From Rhizobium esperanzae (GTDB lineage: Bacteria > Pseudomonadota > Alphaproteobacteria > Rhizobiales > Rhizobiaceae), in NCBI RefSeq assembly GCF_002204185.1, contig NZ_MXPU01000017.1, forward strand, positions 62,001-126,000: a stretch of DNA of 64,000 nt. The letters run 5' to 3'. Both the position numbers and the translations under genes were made by a program. Every line of letters begins with the position of its first letter. Within the stretch, counting starts at the first letter, position 1. Under the pieces are notes generated by a model, which did no database searches, had not been told where the DNA came from, and saw only the letters and a list, made by a program, of their open reading frames with translations. Shown here piece by piece: positions 52,044 to 61,953 of the stretch.

Positions 52044-54461
52044 TCACCCGAGATAGGTCTGGGCGAGCAGATCGGAAAGCTGCTCCAATTCGCGTTCGAG
52101 CCGCTGGTAGACCTCGACTCCCATGCCCTCCGGCGTCATCACCGCCAGGCCGGAATGAAGCCGCATCGCCTCCCGGTAGAAGGGCGACATCTGGCCATTG
52201 ATCAGGGCGTTCGGCAATTGCTCGACCTCATGGTGGATCTCGTTCACCTGGAAGAGGACCGAGCGAGGATTGAGGGGATCGAGCGCCAACAGGTCGGTGA
52301 CGGTCAGCCGCGCGGTATTGACGTTGTAGCGGCGACGGTGGGTCATGACGCTGTCGCCGATCTCGAGCAGCATGTCGAGCGCGCCGTCGGGCGCTTCCGG
52401 GCCGGACATGTGGCCGAGCAGGCGCGTCATGTGCAGGCCGCGCTCGATATAGCGGCCGAGCGAGAGGAAGCGCCAGCCCATGAAGCGGTACATGTTTTCG
52501 TGCACGAGGCCGGCAAAGCCCGCGAGCTTGCGCAGGAGGATCGTCATCGCATGGCTGGCGTCATCGCCGGCCGTGACGGTGGCGTGAAACCGCCGGGCGG
52601 TTTTGGCGAGATCGTTGAGGGCGAGCCAACCATCGGGCGAGAAGCGGTCGCGGATGTTGCTGGCCGAATAGACGGCGCTGTCGATGTTGCGCAGGAGCCT
52701 CTCGGGCACGGGCTCGGCGGTATCGATATCGAGGGCCGCGAGATAGGCTGAGACATCGGCGAGCAGCGGCTGGCTCGGATCGGCAGCTTCGGCAAAACGC
52801 GCATGCCAGGCGCGCAGGATGCGCAACGCACCTTCGGCGCGTTCGATGTAGCGGCCGAGCCAGAACAGATTGTCGGCCGCCCGGCTCGGCAGGCTGCCCG
52901 GCATGTTGCGGGTGAAGCTGCCTTCCGCCGGCAGCAGGGTGTGGCGCTCGACCGGCTTGTCGCTGACGATCCAGACGTCGGCAGCTGCTCCGCCAGACTG
53001 CATGGCGATCGCCGAGACGTCGGCGCCGGAGCCGATGCGGGCAAAACCGCCGGGCATGATCTGCCAGCCGTCTGCCGTGCGGGCAGCGAAAACGCGCAGC
53101 GACATCGGCCGCGGCACGAGTTTGCCGTTCACCCAGGCGGGCGTCGTCGATAGCGTGACGACTTCCTGGCCGACCAGTTTCGGGCCGTCCGAGTTGAGCC
53201 AGTCGGCAATGGAGTCCTTGGCGGTTGCCCGCAGCGACGAGCCGAGGACGGATTCGCCGTTGTCATCGAAGAAGGGGGCGCGGGAATAGGCCGGGCCGAT
53301 CACCATTTTCTCGATATTCTTGGCGACCTGCTCGCGCTCTTCCTTCTGGCCGCACCACCAGGTGGCGATCGACGGCAGTTTCAGATCCTGCCCGAGCAGA
53401 TGCCGGCAGATGGTCGGCATGAAGGCCAGAAGCGCCCGGGTTTCGAGAATGCCGGTGCCGAGCGCATTGACGATGGTGACGCTTTCGGCGCGCAGCGCCT
53501 CCACCAGACCGGGCGTGCCGATATGCGAATTCTGGTTCAGCTCCAGCGGGTCGGCAAAGGCCGAGTCGAGGCGGCGCCAGAGCACGCCGATCGGCTTCAG
53601 GCCGGCGACGGTGCGGACCATGACGCGGCCTTTGACGACGGCGAGATCCTCACCCTCGAGCAGCATGAAGCCGAGATAGCGGGCGATGTAGGCGTGTTCG
53701 TAATAGGTCTCGTTGGCGGGACCTGGCGTCAGGACGGCGATGCGGTCGTCGCCCGAATGTTTCATGTCCTGCAGCGCATCGCGGAAGGCGCCGAAGAAGG
53801 AGGCGAGGCGGTGGACGGGCGTTTCGGCGTAGATATCCGAGAAGGCTCGGGTCGTCGCGACGCGGTTTTCAAGTGCAAAGCCGGCGCCGGAGGGAGCCTG
53901 AGTGCGGTCTGCCAGCACCCACCAATTGCCGTCAGGCCCACGGCCGATCTCGAAGGCGCAGAAGTGAAGATAGTGGCCGGATGCCGGCCGGATGCCGGCC
54001 AGCGGGCGCTGAAATTCGGAATTGGCGGCGATCAGCGCCGGCGGCAGGAATCCTTCCTCCACAAGCCGGTTCTCCCCGTAGATATCGGCAATGATCGCCT
54101 CCAGCAGGTCGGCGCGCTGGACGAGGCCTGCCGACAGCGCCTGCCATTCGCGCTCATCGATCAGCACCGGGATATGCGAGATCGGCCAGGCGCGTTCGCC
54201 GGTACCCTTGCTGCCATAGGCACGGTAGAAGACGCCGGCGTCTCTGAGGTACCGGTCGGCGCGGGCGAAGCGCTCCGCGAGATCCCTTTCCGGCATTGCG
54301 CCGAGATGCGAGAGGAAACGCTGCCAGACGGGGCGGACCCCGCCTTTATTGTCCACCATTTCGTCGGCGGTGTCGGGAAGCGGCGCATAGCCGAAGGCCG
54401 CATCCTTGCCGATGCTGCTCTCCGCCTCTTCCCTGCGCTCCAATGCCGGTCTCTTACCCAT
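52044..54461 (-). CDS. circularly permuted ATP-grasp / Alpha-E fusion protein
   Basis: About 805 residues. Residues 1-480 are a circularly permuted type 2 ATP-grasp (older DUF404/DUF407), with YRAYGSKGTGERAWPISHIPVLID, SGHYLHFCAFEIGRGPDG, WWVLADRTQAPSGAG, the LGTGILETRALLAFMPTI segment and RPMSLRVFAAR. From about 495 (NMPGSLPSRAADNLFWLGRY) to the end is the helical Alpha-E (DUF403) domain. In many genomes the two are separate genes; here they are fused. ATP-grasp enzymes join a carboxylate to an amine; the actual substrate is unknown. ATG at 54461 is chosen over TTG 54464. It overlaps no neighbour; 39 bases after the DUF2126 gene. Confidence 0.92.
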   Translation of the reverse strand: MGKRPALERREEAESSIGKDAAFGYAPLPDTADEMVDNKGGVRPVWQRFLSHLGAMPERDLAERFARADRYLRDAGVFYRAYGSKGTGERAWPISHIPVLIDEREWQALSAGLVQRADLLEAIIADIYGENRLVEEGFLPPALIAANSEFQRPLAGIRPASGHYLHFCAFEIGRGPDGNWWVLADRTQAPSGAGFALENRVATTRAFSDIYAETPVHRLASFFGAFRDALQDMKHSGDDRIAVLTPGPANETYYEHAYIARYLGFMLLEGEDLAVVKGRVMVRTVAGLKPIGVLWRRLDSAFADPLELNQNSHIGTPGLVEALRAESVTIVNALGTGILETRALLAFMPTICRHLLGQDLKLPSIATWWCGQKEEREQVAKNIEKMVIGPAYSRAPFFDDNGESVLGSSLRATAKDSIADWLNSDGPKLVGQEVVTLSTTPAWVNGKLVPRPMSLRVFAARTADGWQIMPGGFARIGSGADVSAIAMQSGGAAADVWIVSDKPVERHTLLPAEGSFTRNMPGSLPSRAADNLFWLGRYIERAEGALRILRAWHARFAEAADPSQPLLADVSAYLAALDIDTAEPVPERLLRNIDSAVYSASNIRDRFSPDGWLALNDLAKTARRFHATVTAGDDASHAMTILLRKLAGFAGLVHENMYRFMGWRFLSLGRYIERGLHMTRLLGHMSGPEAPDGALDMLLEIGDSVMTHRRRYNVNTARLTVTDLLALDPLNPRSVLFQVNEIHHEVEQLPNALINGQMSPFYREAMRLHSGLAVMTPEGMGVEVYQRLERELEQLSDLLAQTYLG

Positions 54462-54500
54462 CAAACCCCAACTTCAACCCTCGGCCTCTAGCCCCGGTCC

Positions 54501-57500
54501 TCAAATGCCGGCGGGCCGCCTCAGATCCAGCGTCAGCGGGAATTCCGGCGAACCCGTCTCGGCGCGCGGGATAAAACCGCCCGCCGTATGCCCCCACGGC
54601 TCGAAGCGGGCGAGCCGCCTTGCTTCCGCCTCGTTGCCGTTGACCGGGAAGGTGTCATAGGTCCGGCCGCCCGGATGGGCAACATGATAGATGCAGCCGC
54701 CAATCGAACGTTTCGACCATGTATCATAAATATCAAAAGTCAAAGGTGTGTTGACCGGCAACACCGGATGCAAGCCTGAGGCCGGTTGCCATGCCTTGTA
54801 GCGGACGCCGGCGACCGATACGCCCGACGTGCCGGTCGGCGTCAGCGGCAGGACGCGGCCGTTGCAGGTGACGGTGTAGCGCGCGGTATTGCTTGTTTCG
54901 AAGCGTAGCTGCAGGCGTTCGACGGACGAATCGACATAGCGCACCGTGCCGCCGATCGCGCCTTGCTCACCCATGACGTGCCAGGGTTCCAGCGCCTGCC
55001 GCAGTTCCAGCTTCGATCCTTCATATTCGACCTCGCCGCAGAAGGGGAAGCGGAATTCGAGCTGGGCTTTGAACCATCCAGGGCTGAGATTGAAGCCGTT
55101 TTCGCGCAAGTCCGCCAGCACATCGAGGAAGTCGGCCCAGACATAATGCGGCAGCATGAAGCGGTCGTGCAGCGAGGTTCCCCAGCGTACAAACTTGCCG
55201 TCGGCCGGATTCATCCAGAAGCGGGCGATCAGCGCACGCACCAACAATTGCTGCGCCAGCGACATGCGGGCATTCGGCGGCATCTCGAAACCCCGGAATT
55301 CCACGAGACCGAGGCGACCCGTCGGGCCATCGGGCGAGAAGAGCTTGTCGATGCAGATTTCAGCGCGGTGGGTATTGCCGGTCACGTCGATCAAGAGGTT
55401 GCGGAACAGGCGATCGATGAGCCAGGGCAAAGGCTGCTGGCCACGGCCGGGCGCCGGGATCTGCGCCAGTGCGATTTCCAGCTCGTAGAGGCTGTCGTGA
55501 CGGGCCTCATCGATGCGCGGCGCCTGGCTGGTTGGGCCGATGAACAGGCCGGAGAAGAGGTAGGACAGCGACGGATGGCGTTGCCAGTGCAACACCAGGC
55601 TCTTCAGAAGGTCGGGGCGGCGCAGGAAAGGACTGTTGTTCGGGTTGCTACCGCCTACGACGACATGGTTGCCGCCGCCGGTGCCGGTGTGGCGGCCGTC
55701 GATCATGAACTTGTCGGCGCCGAGACGGCTCTGGCGAGCCTCCTCGTAGATGGCAGTGGTGATGTCGACCGTCTCTTTCCATGTCGAGGACGGATGAATG
55801 TTGACCTCGATGACGCCGGGATCCGGGGCGACGCGGATGACGTTGATGCGCTCGTCCTGCGGCGGCGGATAGCCTTCGATGTGAACGGCGAGGCCGAGGG
55901 CGGCTGCCGCTCGTTCGGTGGAGGCAATGAGATCGAGATAATCTTCGAGCGTTTCTGTGGGCGGCATGAAGACGCAGAGGCGGCCGTCGCGCGGCTCGAC
56001 GGAAAGCGCGGTGCGGACGTGGCCGCCGATCTCGTTCAACGATTGGGGTGCCGCCGGCTGCTGGCCGGTGAAAGGCTCGAAGTGCGCGGCTTGCAGCGGA
56101 CGCCCGCTATCCTCGCCGAAATCCGGCAGTTCGGGGCGCTGCACAAACGGATCGAGCGGGTTGATATAGGGATATTGCGAGGGCGGGATATAGGCGAGCG
56201 AATTGAGCGGCAGACGATAGCCGACCGGACTGTCGCCCGGCACGAGGAAGATGCGGCCGCGCCGCGTCGACCATTTCTCGCTCGTCCATGTGCGGCCGCT
56301 GGCGCGTGCATTCCATGCCTGAACAGGCAGGACGTAGCCGGTCGGCCGGGTCAGTCCGCGATCGAAGACACGGGCGATACGGCTGCGTTCCTCGGCGTCC
56401 TTGAGCTTGGAATTCGCCGGATCCACATTCTCCGGCAGGTTCGCTTCCTTGGTGAGCCATTCGGCGGGATCCTCGAAGGCCGGCGCGACATATTCGGGGG
56501 AAACATCCAGCTCGCCGGCAATCGCCGTCAGCAGCCGGCCGGCATCATCCTCCGTGACCTCATAATTGCGGCCCTCGGTGGCGACGAGATTGTCATCGGA
56601 CCAGATCGGCAAGCCATCCTTGCGCCAGTAGAGCGAGAAGGTCCAGCGTGGCAGGCTTTCGCCCGGATACCATTTGCCCTGGCCGTAATGCAGGAAACCG
56701 TTCGGGGCGAAGCGGGTGCGAAGCCGGCGGATGAGCGCGTCCGCCTTTTCGCGCTTGGTCGGGCCGACGGCCTCGGTGTTCCATTCGGCGGATTGAAAAT
56801 CGTCGATCGAGACGAAGGTCGGCTCGCCGCCCATGGTGAGGCGCACATCCTCGGCTTCGAGGATGCGATCGACCTTCTCGCCGAGTTCGTTGAGTTCGTT
56901 CCAGCTCTCATCGGAGAAGGGCTTGGTGATGCGCGGATGCTCGGCAACGCGCGAGACCTTCATATCGAAGGCAAATTCGGTTTCGGCCTCGCCGAAATAA
57001 CCGCCGGAAATCGGAGCGGCGTTGCGATAGTGCGGCGTTGCTGCAAGCGGGATATGGCTTTCGCCGGTCAGAAGGCCGGAGGTCGGATCGAGGCCAACCC
57101 AGCCGGCACCGGGCAGATAGACCTCGGCCCAGGCATGCAGGTCGGTGAAATCGACTTCGGTCCCGGAGGGCCCGTCGAGCGCCTTCAGGTCAGGTGTCAG
57201 CTGGATGAGGTAGCCGGAGACGAAGCGGGCGGCAAGGCCGAGGTGGCGCAGGATCTGGACGAGCAGCCAGCTGGTGTCGCGGCAGGAGCCCTTGGCGTTT
57301 TCCAGCGTCTCTTCCGGCGTCTGCACACCGGCTTCCATGCGGATGACATAACCGATCTGCCGCTGCAGGCGGGCATTCAGGCCGACGACCATATCGATCG
57401 TCGGCTGGCCTGGCGACCAATCGAGCGTCGGCAGCAGCGCCTTGAGACGCGGGCCGGCCGGCTCCGACGTCATGTAGATCGACAGATCCTCCCGGATGGT

Positions 57501-57824
57501 TTCAGGATAATCGAACGGCCACTTGGTCGCCTCCTCCTCGACGAAGAAATCGAAGGGATTATAGACCGTCATGTCGGCGACGAGGTCGACCTCGATCTTG
57601 AATTCCGTCACCGGGTCCGGGAAGACGAAGCGGGCGAGGTAATTGCCGTAAGGGTCCTGCTGCAGATTGACGAAGTGGTTGGAGGGGGTGACCTTCAACG
57701 AGTGGCTGAGCACCCGCGTCTTCGAATGCGAGGCCGGTTTCAACCGGATGATCTGTGGGCCGAGCCGGACCGGTTTGTCATAGGTATAATGCGTCAGGTG
57801 ATAGATGCTGGCTTTGATCGACAT
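54501..57824 (-). CDS. large transglutaminase-DUF2126 protein
   Basis: 1107 residues. Residues 1-290 are a transglutaminase with N-terminal sandwich (YHLTHYTYDKPVRLGPQIIR) and the triad: Cys in NAKGSCRDTSWL, His in DLHAWAEVYL and Asp in GLDPTSGLL. The rest is DUF2126, with MGGEPTFVSIDD, PNGFLHYGQGKWYPGESLPRW, HTGTGGGNHVVVGGS and GLVEFRGFEMPPNARMSL; family context suggests a second enzymatic unit of unknown chemistry. No signal peptide. First gene of the leftward cluster with the ATP-grasp/Alpha-E fusion and a second transglutaminase. ATG 57824; promoter likely within 57825-57934. Confidence 0.92.
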   Translation of the reverse strand: MSIKASIYHLTHYTYDKPVRLGPQIIRLKPASHSKTRVLSHSLKVTPSNHFVNLQQDPYGNYLARFVFPDPVTEFKIEVDLVADMTVYNPFDFFVEEEATKWPFDYPETIREDLSIYMTSEPAGPRLKALLPTLDWSPGQPTIDMVVGLNARLQRQIGYVIRMEAGVQTPEETLENAKGSCRDTSWLLVQILRHLGLAARFVSGYLIQLTPDLKALDGPSGTEVDFTDLHAWAEVYLPGAGWVGLDPTSGLLTGESHIPLAATPHYRNAAPISGGYFGEAETEFAFDMKVSRVAEHPRITKPFSDESWNELNELGEKVDRILEAEDVRLTMGGEPTFVSIDDFQSAEWNTEAVGPTKREKADALIRRLRTRFAPNGFLHYGQGKWYPGESLPRWTFSLYWRKDGLPIWSDDNLVATEGRNYEVTEDDAGRLLTAIAGELDVSPEYVAPAFEDPAEWLTKEANLPENVDPANSKLKDAEERSRIARVFDRGLTRPTGYVLPVQAWNARASGRTWTSEKWSTRRGRIFLVPGDSPVGYRLPLNSLAYIPPSQYPYINPLDPFVQRPELPDFGEDSGRPLQAAHFEPFTGQQPAAPQSLNEIGGHVRTALSVEPRDGRLCVFMPPTETLEDYLDLIASTERAAAALGLAVHIEGYPPPQDERINVIRVAPDPGVIEVNIHPSSTWKETVDITTAIYEEARQSRLGADKFMIDGRHTGTGGGNHVVVGGSNPNNSPFLRRPDLLKSLVLHWQRHPSLSYLFSGLFIGPTSQAPRIDEARHDSLYELEIALAQIPAPGRGQQPLPWLIDRLFRNLLIDVTGNTHRAEICIDKLFSPDGPTGRLGLVEFRGFEMPPNARMSLAQQLLVRALIARFWMNPADGKFVRWGTSLHDRFMLPHYVWADFLDVLADLRENGFNLSPGWFKAQLEFRFPFCGEVEYEGSKLELRQALEPWHVMGEQGAIGGTVRYVDSSVERLQLRFETSNTARYTVTCNGRVLPLTPTGTSGVSVAGVRYKAWQPASGLHPVLPVNTPLTFDIYDTWSKRSIGGCIYHVAHPGGRTYDTFPVNGNEAEARRLARFEPWGHTAGGFIPRAETGSPEFPLTLDLRRPAGI

Positions 57825-57934
57825 ATTTCTCTTTTTATCCGGCGCGCATCATTGTGCGGCTTGCTGTTCCCGAAGCCAGTGTGTGCAATGCAGCGAAAGA
57901 AAGCAAGGGCGGAAGGCCGAGGACCCGGCGGCTT

Positions 57935-59317
57935 TTACGCCGCCTTGGCGAAGGTGACCCCCGCCTTCAGGCCCTTGCCGCCCGCGCCTGGCTCCAGCGT
58001 CAACGCGGCGTTGAAAAGATTGGCGATTTCTTCGACGATCGGCAGGCCGAGGCCAGCGCCGGGCGCGCCGGAATCATTGCCGCGCGAAAAGCGCCTGCGG
58101 ACTGCCTCCAGCTTCTCGCTGGGAATACCGGGACCATTGTCCTCGACTTCGAGGCGAACCGTGTCGGCGGCTGCGATGATGCGGACGGTGACCTCAGCCC
58201 CTTTGCCGGCATAGGCGATGGCGTTGCCGGCGAGGTTGCGCAGCATCTCCCCGATCAGCAGAGGCTCGGCGCGGATCATGGCCGGGCTTTCGCCCTCGAA
58301 GCCGAGATCGATGCCGGCGACGGCGGCCGCCGGGATCTGCTCACCGGTGATTTCCTGGGCGATGGCCGCAAGATCGATGGCGGAGGCGGTCAGCGCCTCC
58401 TTGGCCGCGGCGGCGTCGATCTTCGCCATCAGCAGAAGCTGGGCAAGGATGCGTTCGGCATGCGCCACGGCCTGGTCTCCCTTCAGCGCTGCCGCCTGGG
58501 CTTCATCAAGCGTGCCGGCGCGGGCCGAAAGGGCGAGCTGGGTACGGATGATCGCCAGCGGCGTGCGTAGCTGATGGCTGGCATTGCCGGTGAAATTGCG
58601 CAGCGCATCGAGAGCCGACTGCAGGCGGACCATGAAGGAATTGACCGTATCGACTAGCGGCTCGACCTCGCTCGGCACGGTTTGTTCAATCGGATGCAGA
58701 TCGTCAGGACTGCGTTCGCCGATGGCGTCGCCGAGCTTGTAGAGCGGGCGGAGCGCCACCGTGACCGATATCCAGACGATGACCGCCGCGCCCAAGATCA
58801 TGAAGGCGAGACGCAGCGCCGAACGCACGAGAATCGCCTGCGTCAATTGCCGGCGTGCGATGGTGGTTTCGGCGACCGTCACGACGAAGGGCACGGAGCG
58901 GATGCCGGTCGAAGCCGAACGCTCGAGGGTGGCGATGCGGATCGGCTCGCCGCGAAAGCTGTCGTCGGCAAAGGCCGCGGCATTGCCGGGCGTCTTCTTC
59001 AGGACCGGCAGGGATTGATAGCCGGTGATGAATTGACCCGGAGGGCCGTCAACGCGGTAGAAGACCCGGTCCTGCGCGGCCGAGGTCAGCATTTCAAGGG
59101 CGACATAGGGAATGTCGACCTGCAATGTCCCGTCTTCGGCGACGACGACGCGTTCGGCAATTGCCAGAGCAGAGCCGGCGAGCACCCGGTCGGAGACGAT
59201 ATTCGACGTCTTGACCGCCTCACGATAGGTATCGGCGAGCGCCAGCGTGCCGATGACGGCGGTCGAGATGAGCAGCCAGAAGAGCAGCCGGCGCCTGAGG
59301 GAATAGGCTGATTTCAT
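57935..59317 (-). CDS. tctE: sensor histidine kinase, TctE-like
   Basis: 460 residues. Two membrane helices (about 10-30 and 165-190) flank a periplasmic domain with the TctE-type sensor pattern (FYRVDGPPGQFITGYQSLP). Kinase core: HQLRTPLAIIRTQL H-box, LRNLAGNAIAY N-box, VEDNGPGIPSEKL, and GAGLGLPIVEEIA. Start ATG at 59317 overlaps the tctD stop by four bases. The TctD/TctE pair of Salmonella controls tricarboxylate uptake; the nearby tctC start supports the same here. Confidence 0.9.
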   Translation of the reverse strand: MKSAYSLRRRLLFWLLISTAVIGTLALADTYREAVKTSNIVSDRVLAGSALAIAERVVVAEDGTLQVDIPYVALEMLTSAAQDRVFYRVDGPPGQFITGYQSLPVLKKTPGNAAAFADDSFRGEPIRIATLERSASTGIRSVPFVVTVAETTIARRQLTQAILVRSALRLAFMILGAAVIVWISVTVALRPLYKLGDAIGERSPDDLHPIEQTVPSEVEPLVDTVNSFMVRLQSALDALRNFTGNASHQLRTPLAIIRTQLALSARAGTLDEAQAAALKGDQAVAHAERILAQLLLMAKIDAAAAKEALTASAIDLAAIAQEITGEQIPAAAVAGIDLGFEGESPAMIRAEPLLIGEMLRNLAGNAIAYAGKGAEVTVRIIAAADTVRLEVEDNGPGIPSEKLEAVRRRFSRGNDSGAPGAGLGLPIVEEIANLFNAALTLEPGAGGKGLKAGVTFAKAA

Positions 59318-59991
59318 GAAGCCTCGGGCAGCTTGTCGAGATAGTAGCCGATGCCGCGGGCGGTCTTGACCGTCAGGCCGTACGGCGAGAGGCGTTTCCT
59401 CAGCCGGCTGACATATTGCTCGATCGCGTTTGCGGAAATGTCGTCGTCAAAGGCCGTCAGCGACTGGATGATCGCCTCCTTGGCCATGACCTTGCCGGCC
59501 CGCATGAAGAGGATTTCGAGCAAGCCGAGTTCGCGGGCGGGAATATCAAGGGGGGTGTCGCCCGATGAAAAGGTGCGGGAATTGAGGTCGAAGGAAATGC
59601 CGCCGAAGCCGACGGTCGCCGAACGCAGCCCGGCCTGGCGGCGCAGCAGCACGCGAACGCGGGCCTCAAACTCGGCGATATCGAAGGGTTTGATCAGATA
59701 ATCGTCGGCACCGAGATCGAGACCTTTCACCCTTTCTTCCGGCGTGCCGCGCGCCGTCAGGATCAGCACGGCTGCCTGGTTCTGCCGGGCGCGCATGGCG
59801 CGCAGCACGTCGAGCCCGTCCATTTCGGGCAGGTTGAGGTCGAGAATGACAAGATCGAAGTTTTCGGCGGCGATCACTGCATTGGCGGATGCGCCGTCAT
59901 GGACGACGTCGACGGCATGGCCCGTGCCGCGCAAGATCGCCGACAGGCCGTCGGCCAGTGCGATATTGTCTTCTGTGAGCAGGATGCGCAC
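59314..59991 (-). CDS. tctD: response regulator, TctD-like (OmpR family)
   Basis: 225 residues. Receiver domain with the acidic pocket (LTEDN), phosphoacceptor Asp in VILDLNLPEMDG near residue 51, LTARG and KPFD; then a winged-helix output domain (LGLLEILFMRAGKVMAKEAI, RLRKRLSPYGLTVKTARGIGYYL). The GTG at 59991 follows AGAGGGA and gives the family N-terminus RILLTEDN; ATG 60012 is a longer alternative. Coupled with tctE. Probably binds the region of the transporter genes to the right. Confidence 0.9.
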   Translation of the reverse strand: MRILLTEDNIALADGLSAILRGTGHAVDVVHDGASANAVIAAENFDLVILDLNLPEMDGLDVLRAMRARQNQAAVLILTARGTPEERVKGLDLGADDYLIKPFDIAEFEARVRVLLRRQAGLRSATVGFGGISFDLNSRTFSSGDTPLDIPARELGLLEILFMRAGKVMAKEAIIQSLTAFDDDISANAIEQYVSRLRKRLSPYGLTVKTARGIGYYLDKLPEAS

Positions 59992-60084
59992 GGATGTTCC
60001 CTCTGTTTTCAAAGGAGATTACAGAGGTGGCGGAGCGATGTCATAGCGATTTTCAAAATTCGGTGAATGGCCGAGAACGGGATT

Positions 60085-61953
60085 TCAACTCCCGGTCCTC
60101 TCGATCCGCTCACGTTCCGTCATTGCGATCGCCAACAATTTCCGGAAGCGAGGATCGTCGCGGATGTTGTCGAGGTCGGAATCATTGTTGAACCATTTGA
60201 TGTGATAGACGGAGCTGTGCGGCAGCAGCTTCTCGAGCAGGTCGATTGCTTGGTCGGTATCGCCGAGGACGGAATAGACGCAGGCAAGATTATACTGGGC
60301 GACGATGTCGTCGGGATCGATGGCGATCGCGCGGGCGGCCCAGTCGCGTGCCCGCGTTGCATCGCCGAGATGAGCAAGCGCCAGCGCGCCGCGATGGGCC
60401 GGGCCGGAGTTTTCGGGATTGAGATTCAACGCACGTTCGGCGCGCAGCAGGCCGAGCCGCGCCCAGTTTTCCGTATCCACCGGACGGCCAAGCGAGCGGT
60501 AGGCCGTCATCAGATGAATCGGCGAGACGTAGTCGTCAGGGCGGATTTCGGCGGCGCGGGTGAAATATTGAACGGATTCGGCAAAGTTGCCGCGCATAAA
60601 GAAGAACCGGGCGTAATGGAAATTCGCCTCAAAGAGGTTCGGGTCGAGCGTGAGGGCACGTTCGAAGGCGGCCGCCGCCCGATCATCGAGGCCGCTTTGA
60701 TGCAGCGCCAAGCCATGCGAGGCATGAGCTTCGGGAAGATCGGGATCGAGCTGAAGCGCCCGAGCGCTCATGTCGAGAATGCGCCTCAGCGGCACATCGT
60801 CAGGCGCCCAGTCGCGGATCGCAGCGTCGCAATCGGCGATGCCGGCATAGGCCCGGGCATAATCAGGGTCGAGTTCCACCGCCTTGCAGAACATGCGCCT
60901 TGCGAGCTGCAGGTAGGATTTCGTCCAGCTGTGGGAGAGCTGGCGACCCCTGAGATAATAGGTGTAGGCCTCGACATTGGCCGTCGGTTCGTTGGCGATC
61001 GCCTTCTTCTCCTCCGGCAGCAGGCGCACCCTCAGCTGGCTGACGATCGCCTGTGTGATCTCGTCCTGAATCGCAAAGATGTCGGTGAGATCGCGGTCGT
61101 AACGCTCGGCCCAGAGATGGTCGCCATTGGCAGTGTCGATGAGCTGGCCGGAGATGCGTACGCGCTTGTCGAAGATGCGCACGCTTCCTTCGAGCACATA
61201 ACGCACTCCGAGTTCCTGGGCGAGGCGCTTCAACTTCACCGATATGCCCTTGTAAGTAAAGATGGTGTTGCGCGGCACGACGTGCAGGCTCGAGATCTTC
61301 GAGAGATCGGTGATGATATCTTCGGTGATGCCGTCGGAAAAATAATCCTGATCGGCGTCGCCGCTCATATTTGTGAAGGGCAGCACGGCAATAAAGCAGG
61401 TATTGCGGTTCTGTGCCACCAGTCGGGTGGATGAGGGCGGCGCCAAGGTGACGGTGTAGACCTGAACGGGCTGCCTGATATTCTTCAGCATGTGCTCGCC
61501 GATGAATTCGAAGCCGAGATTGAGGCGCGAGCCGACCTGGTCGCGCACGGAGGCCGAGACGGCGATGCCGCCCGGTGCTGCGATACGCTCGAGCCTTGCG
61601 GCAAGATTGACGCCGTCGCCAAATATATCGCCGTTCTCGACGACGACATCGCCGAGATTGATGCCGATGCGGAATTCAACGCGCTCGTCCTTCGGCACGT
61701 TCTCGTTGCGGGCGGACATGCTGCGCTGTATTTCGGCGGCGCAGGCGACGGCATTCACCACGCTCTGGAATTCGGCAAGGATGCCATCGCCGGTGAGTTT
61801 GACGATCCGGCCCTTGTAGTCCGAAATACGAACGTCAACCAGCTCACAGCGATGACGGTTCAGCGCCTGCAAGGTGCCTGACTCATCAATGCCCATCAAT
61901 CGGCTGTAGCCGACGACATCCGCAGCGAGAATAGCGCTCAGTCGTCGTTCCAT
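60085..61953 (-). CDS. class III cyclase with TPR repeats (soluble)
   Basis: 622 residues. N-terminal class III nucleotide cyclase (LAADVVGYSRLMGIDESGT, KLTGDGILAEFQSV, GDIFGDGVNLAARLE), both metal aspartates present. A TolB-N-like segment follows (IAVLPFTNMSGDADQDYFSDGI and DDITDLSKISSLHVV-type sequence) and then about seven TPR repeats to the end. No membrane segments. This architecture is common in rhizobia, often with several paralogues per genome. ATG 61953 follows GGGAGGGG. It lies between tctD and the solute-binding protein, as if inserted in a tct locus. Confidence 0.9.
   Translation of the reverse strand: MERRLSAILAADVVGYSRLMGIDESGTLQALNRHRCELVDVRISDYKGRIVKLTGDGILAEFQSVVNAVACAAEIQRSMSARNENVPKDERVEFRIGINLGDVVVENGDIFGDGVNLAARLERIAAPGGIAVSASVRDQVGSRLNLGFEFIGEHMLKNIRQPVQVYTVTLAPPSSTRLVAQNRNTCFIAVLPFTNMSGDADQDYFSDGITEDIITDLSKISSLHVVPRNTIFTYKGISVKLKRLAQELGVRYVLEGSVRIFDKRVRISGQLIDTANGDHLWAERYDRDLTDIFAIQDEITQAIVSQLRVRLLPEEKKAIANEPTANVEAYTYYLRGRQLSHSWTKSYLQLARRMFCKAVELDPDYARAYAGIADCDAAIRDWAPDDVPLRRILDMSARALQLDPDLPEAHASHGLALHQSGLDDRAAAAFERALTLDPNLFEANFHYARFFFMRGNFAESVQYFTRAAEIRPDDYVSPIHLMTAYRSLGRPVDTENWARLGLLRAERALNLNPENSGPAHRGALALAHLGDATRARDWAARAIAIDPDDIVAQYNLACVYSVLGDTDQAIDLLEKLLPHSSVYHIKWFNNDSDLDNIRDDPRFRKLLAIAMTERERIERTGS

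Noticed and set aside
54963..58214. Open forward frame of over 1000 codons antisense to the DUF2126 gene
   Set aside because: Shadow of the opposite strand's third-position GC bias; no domain, no ribosome binding site.
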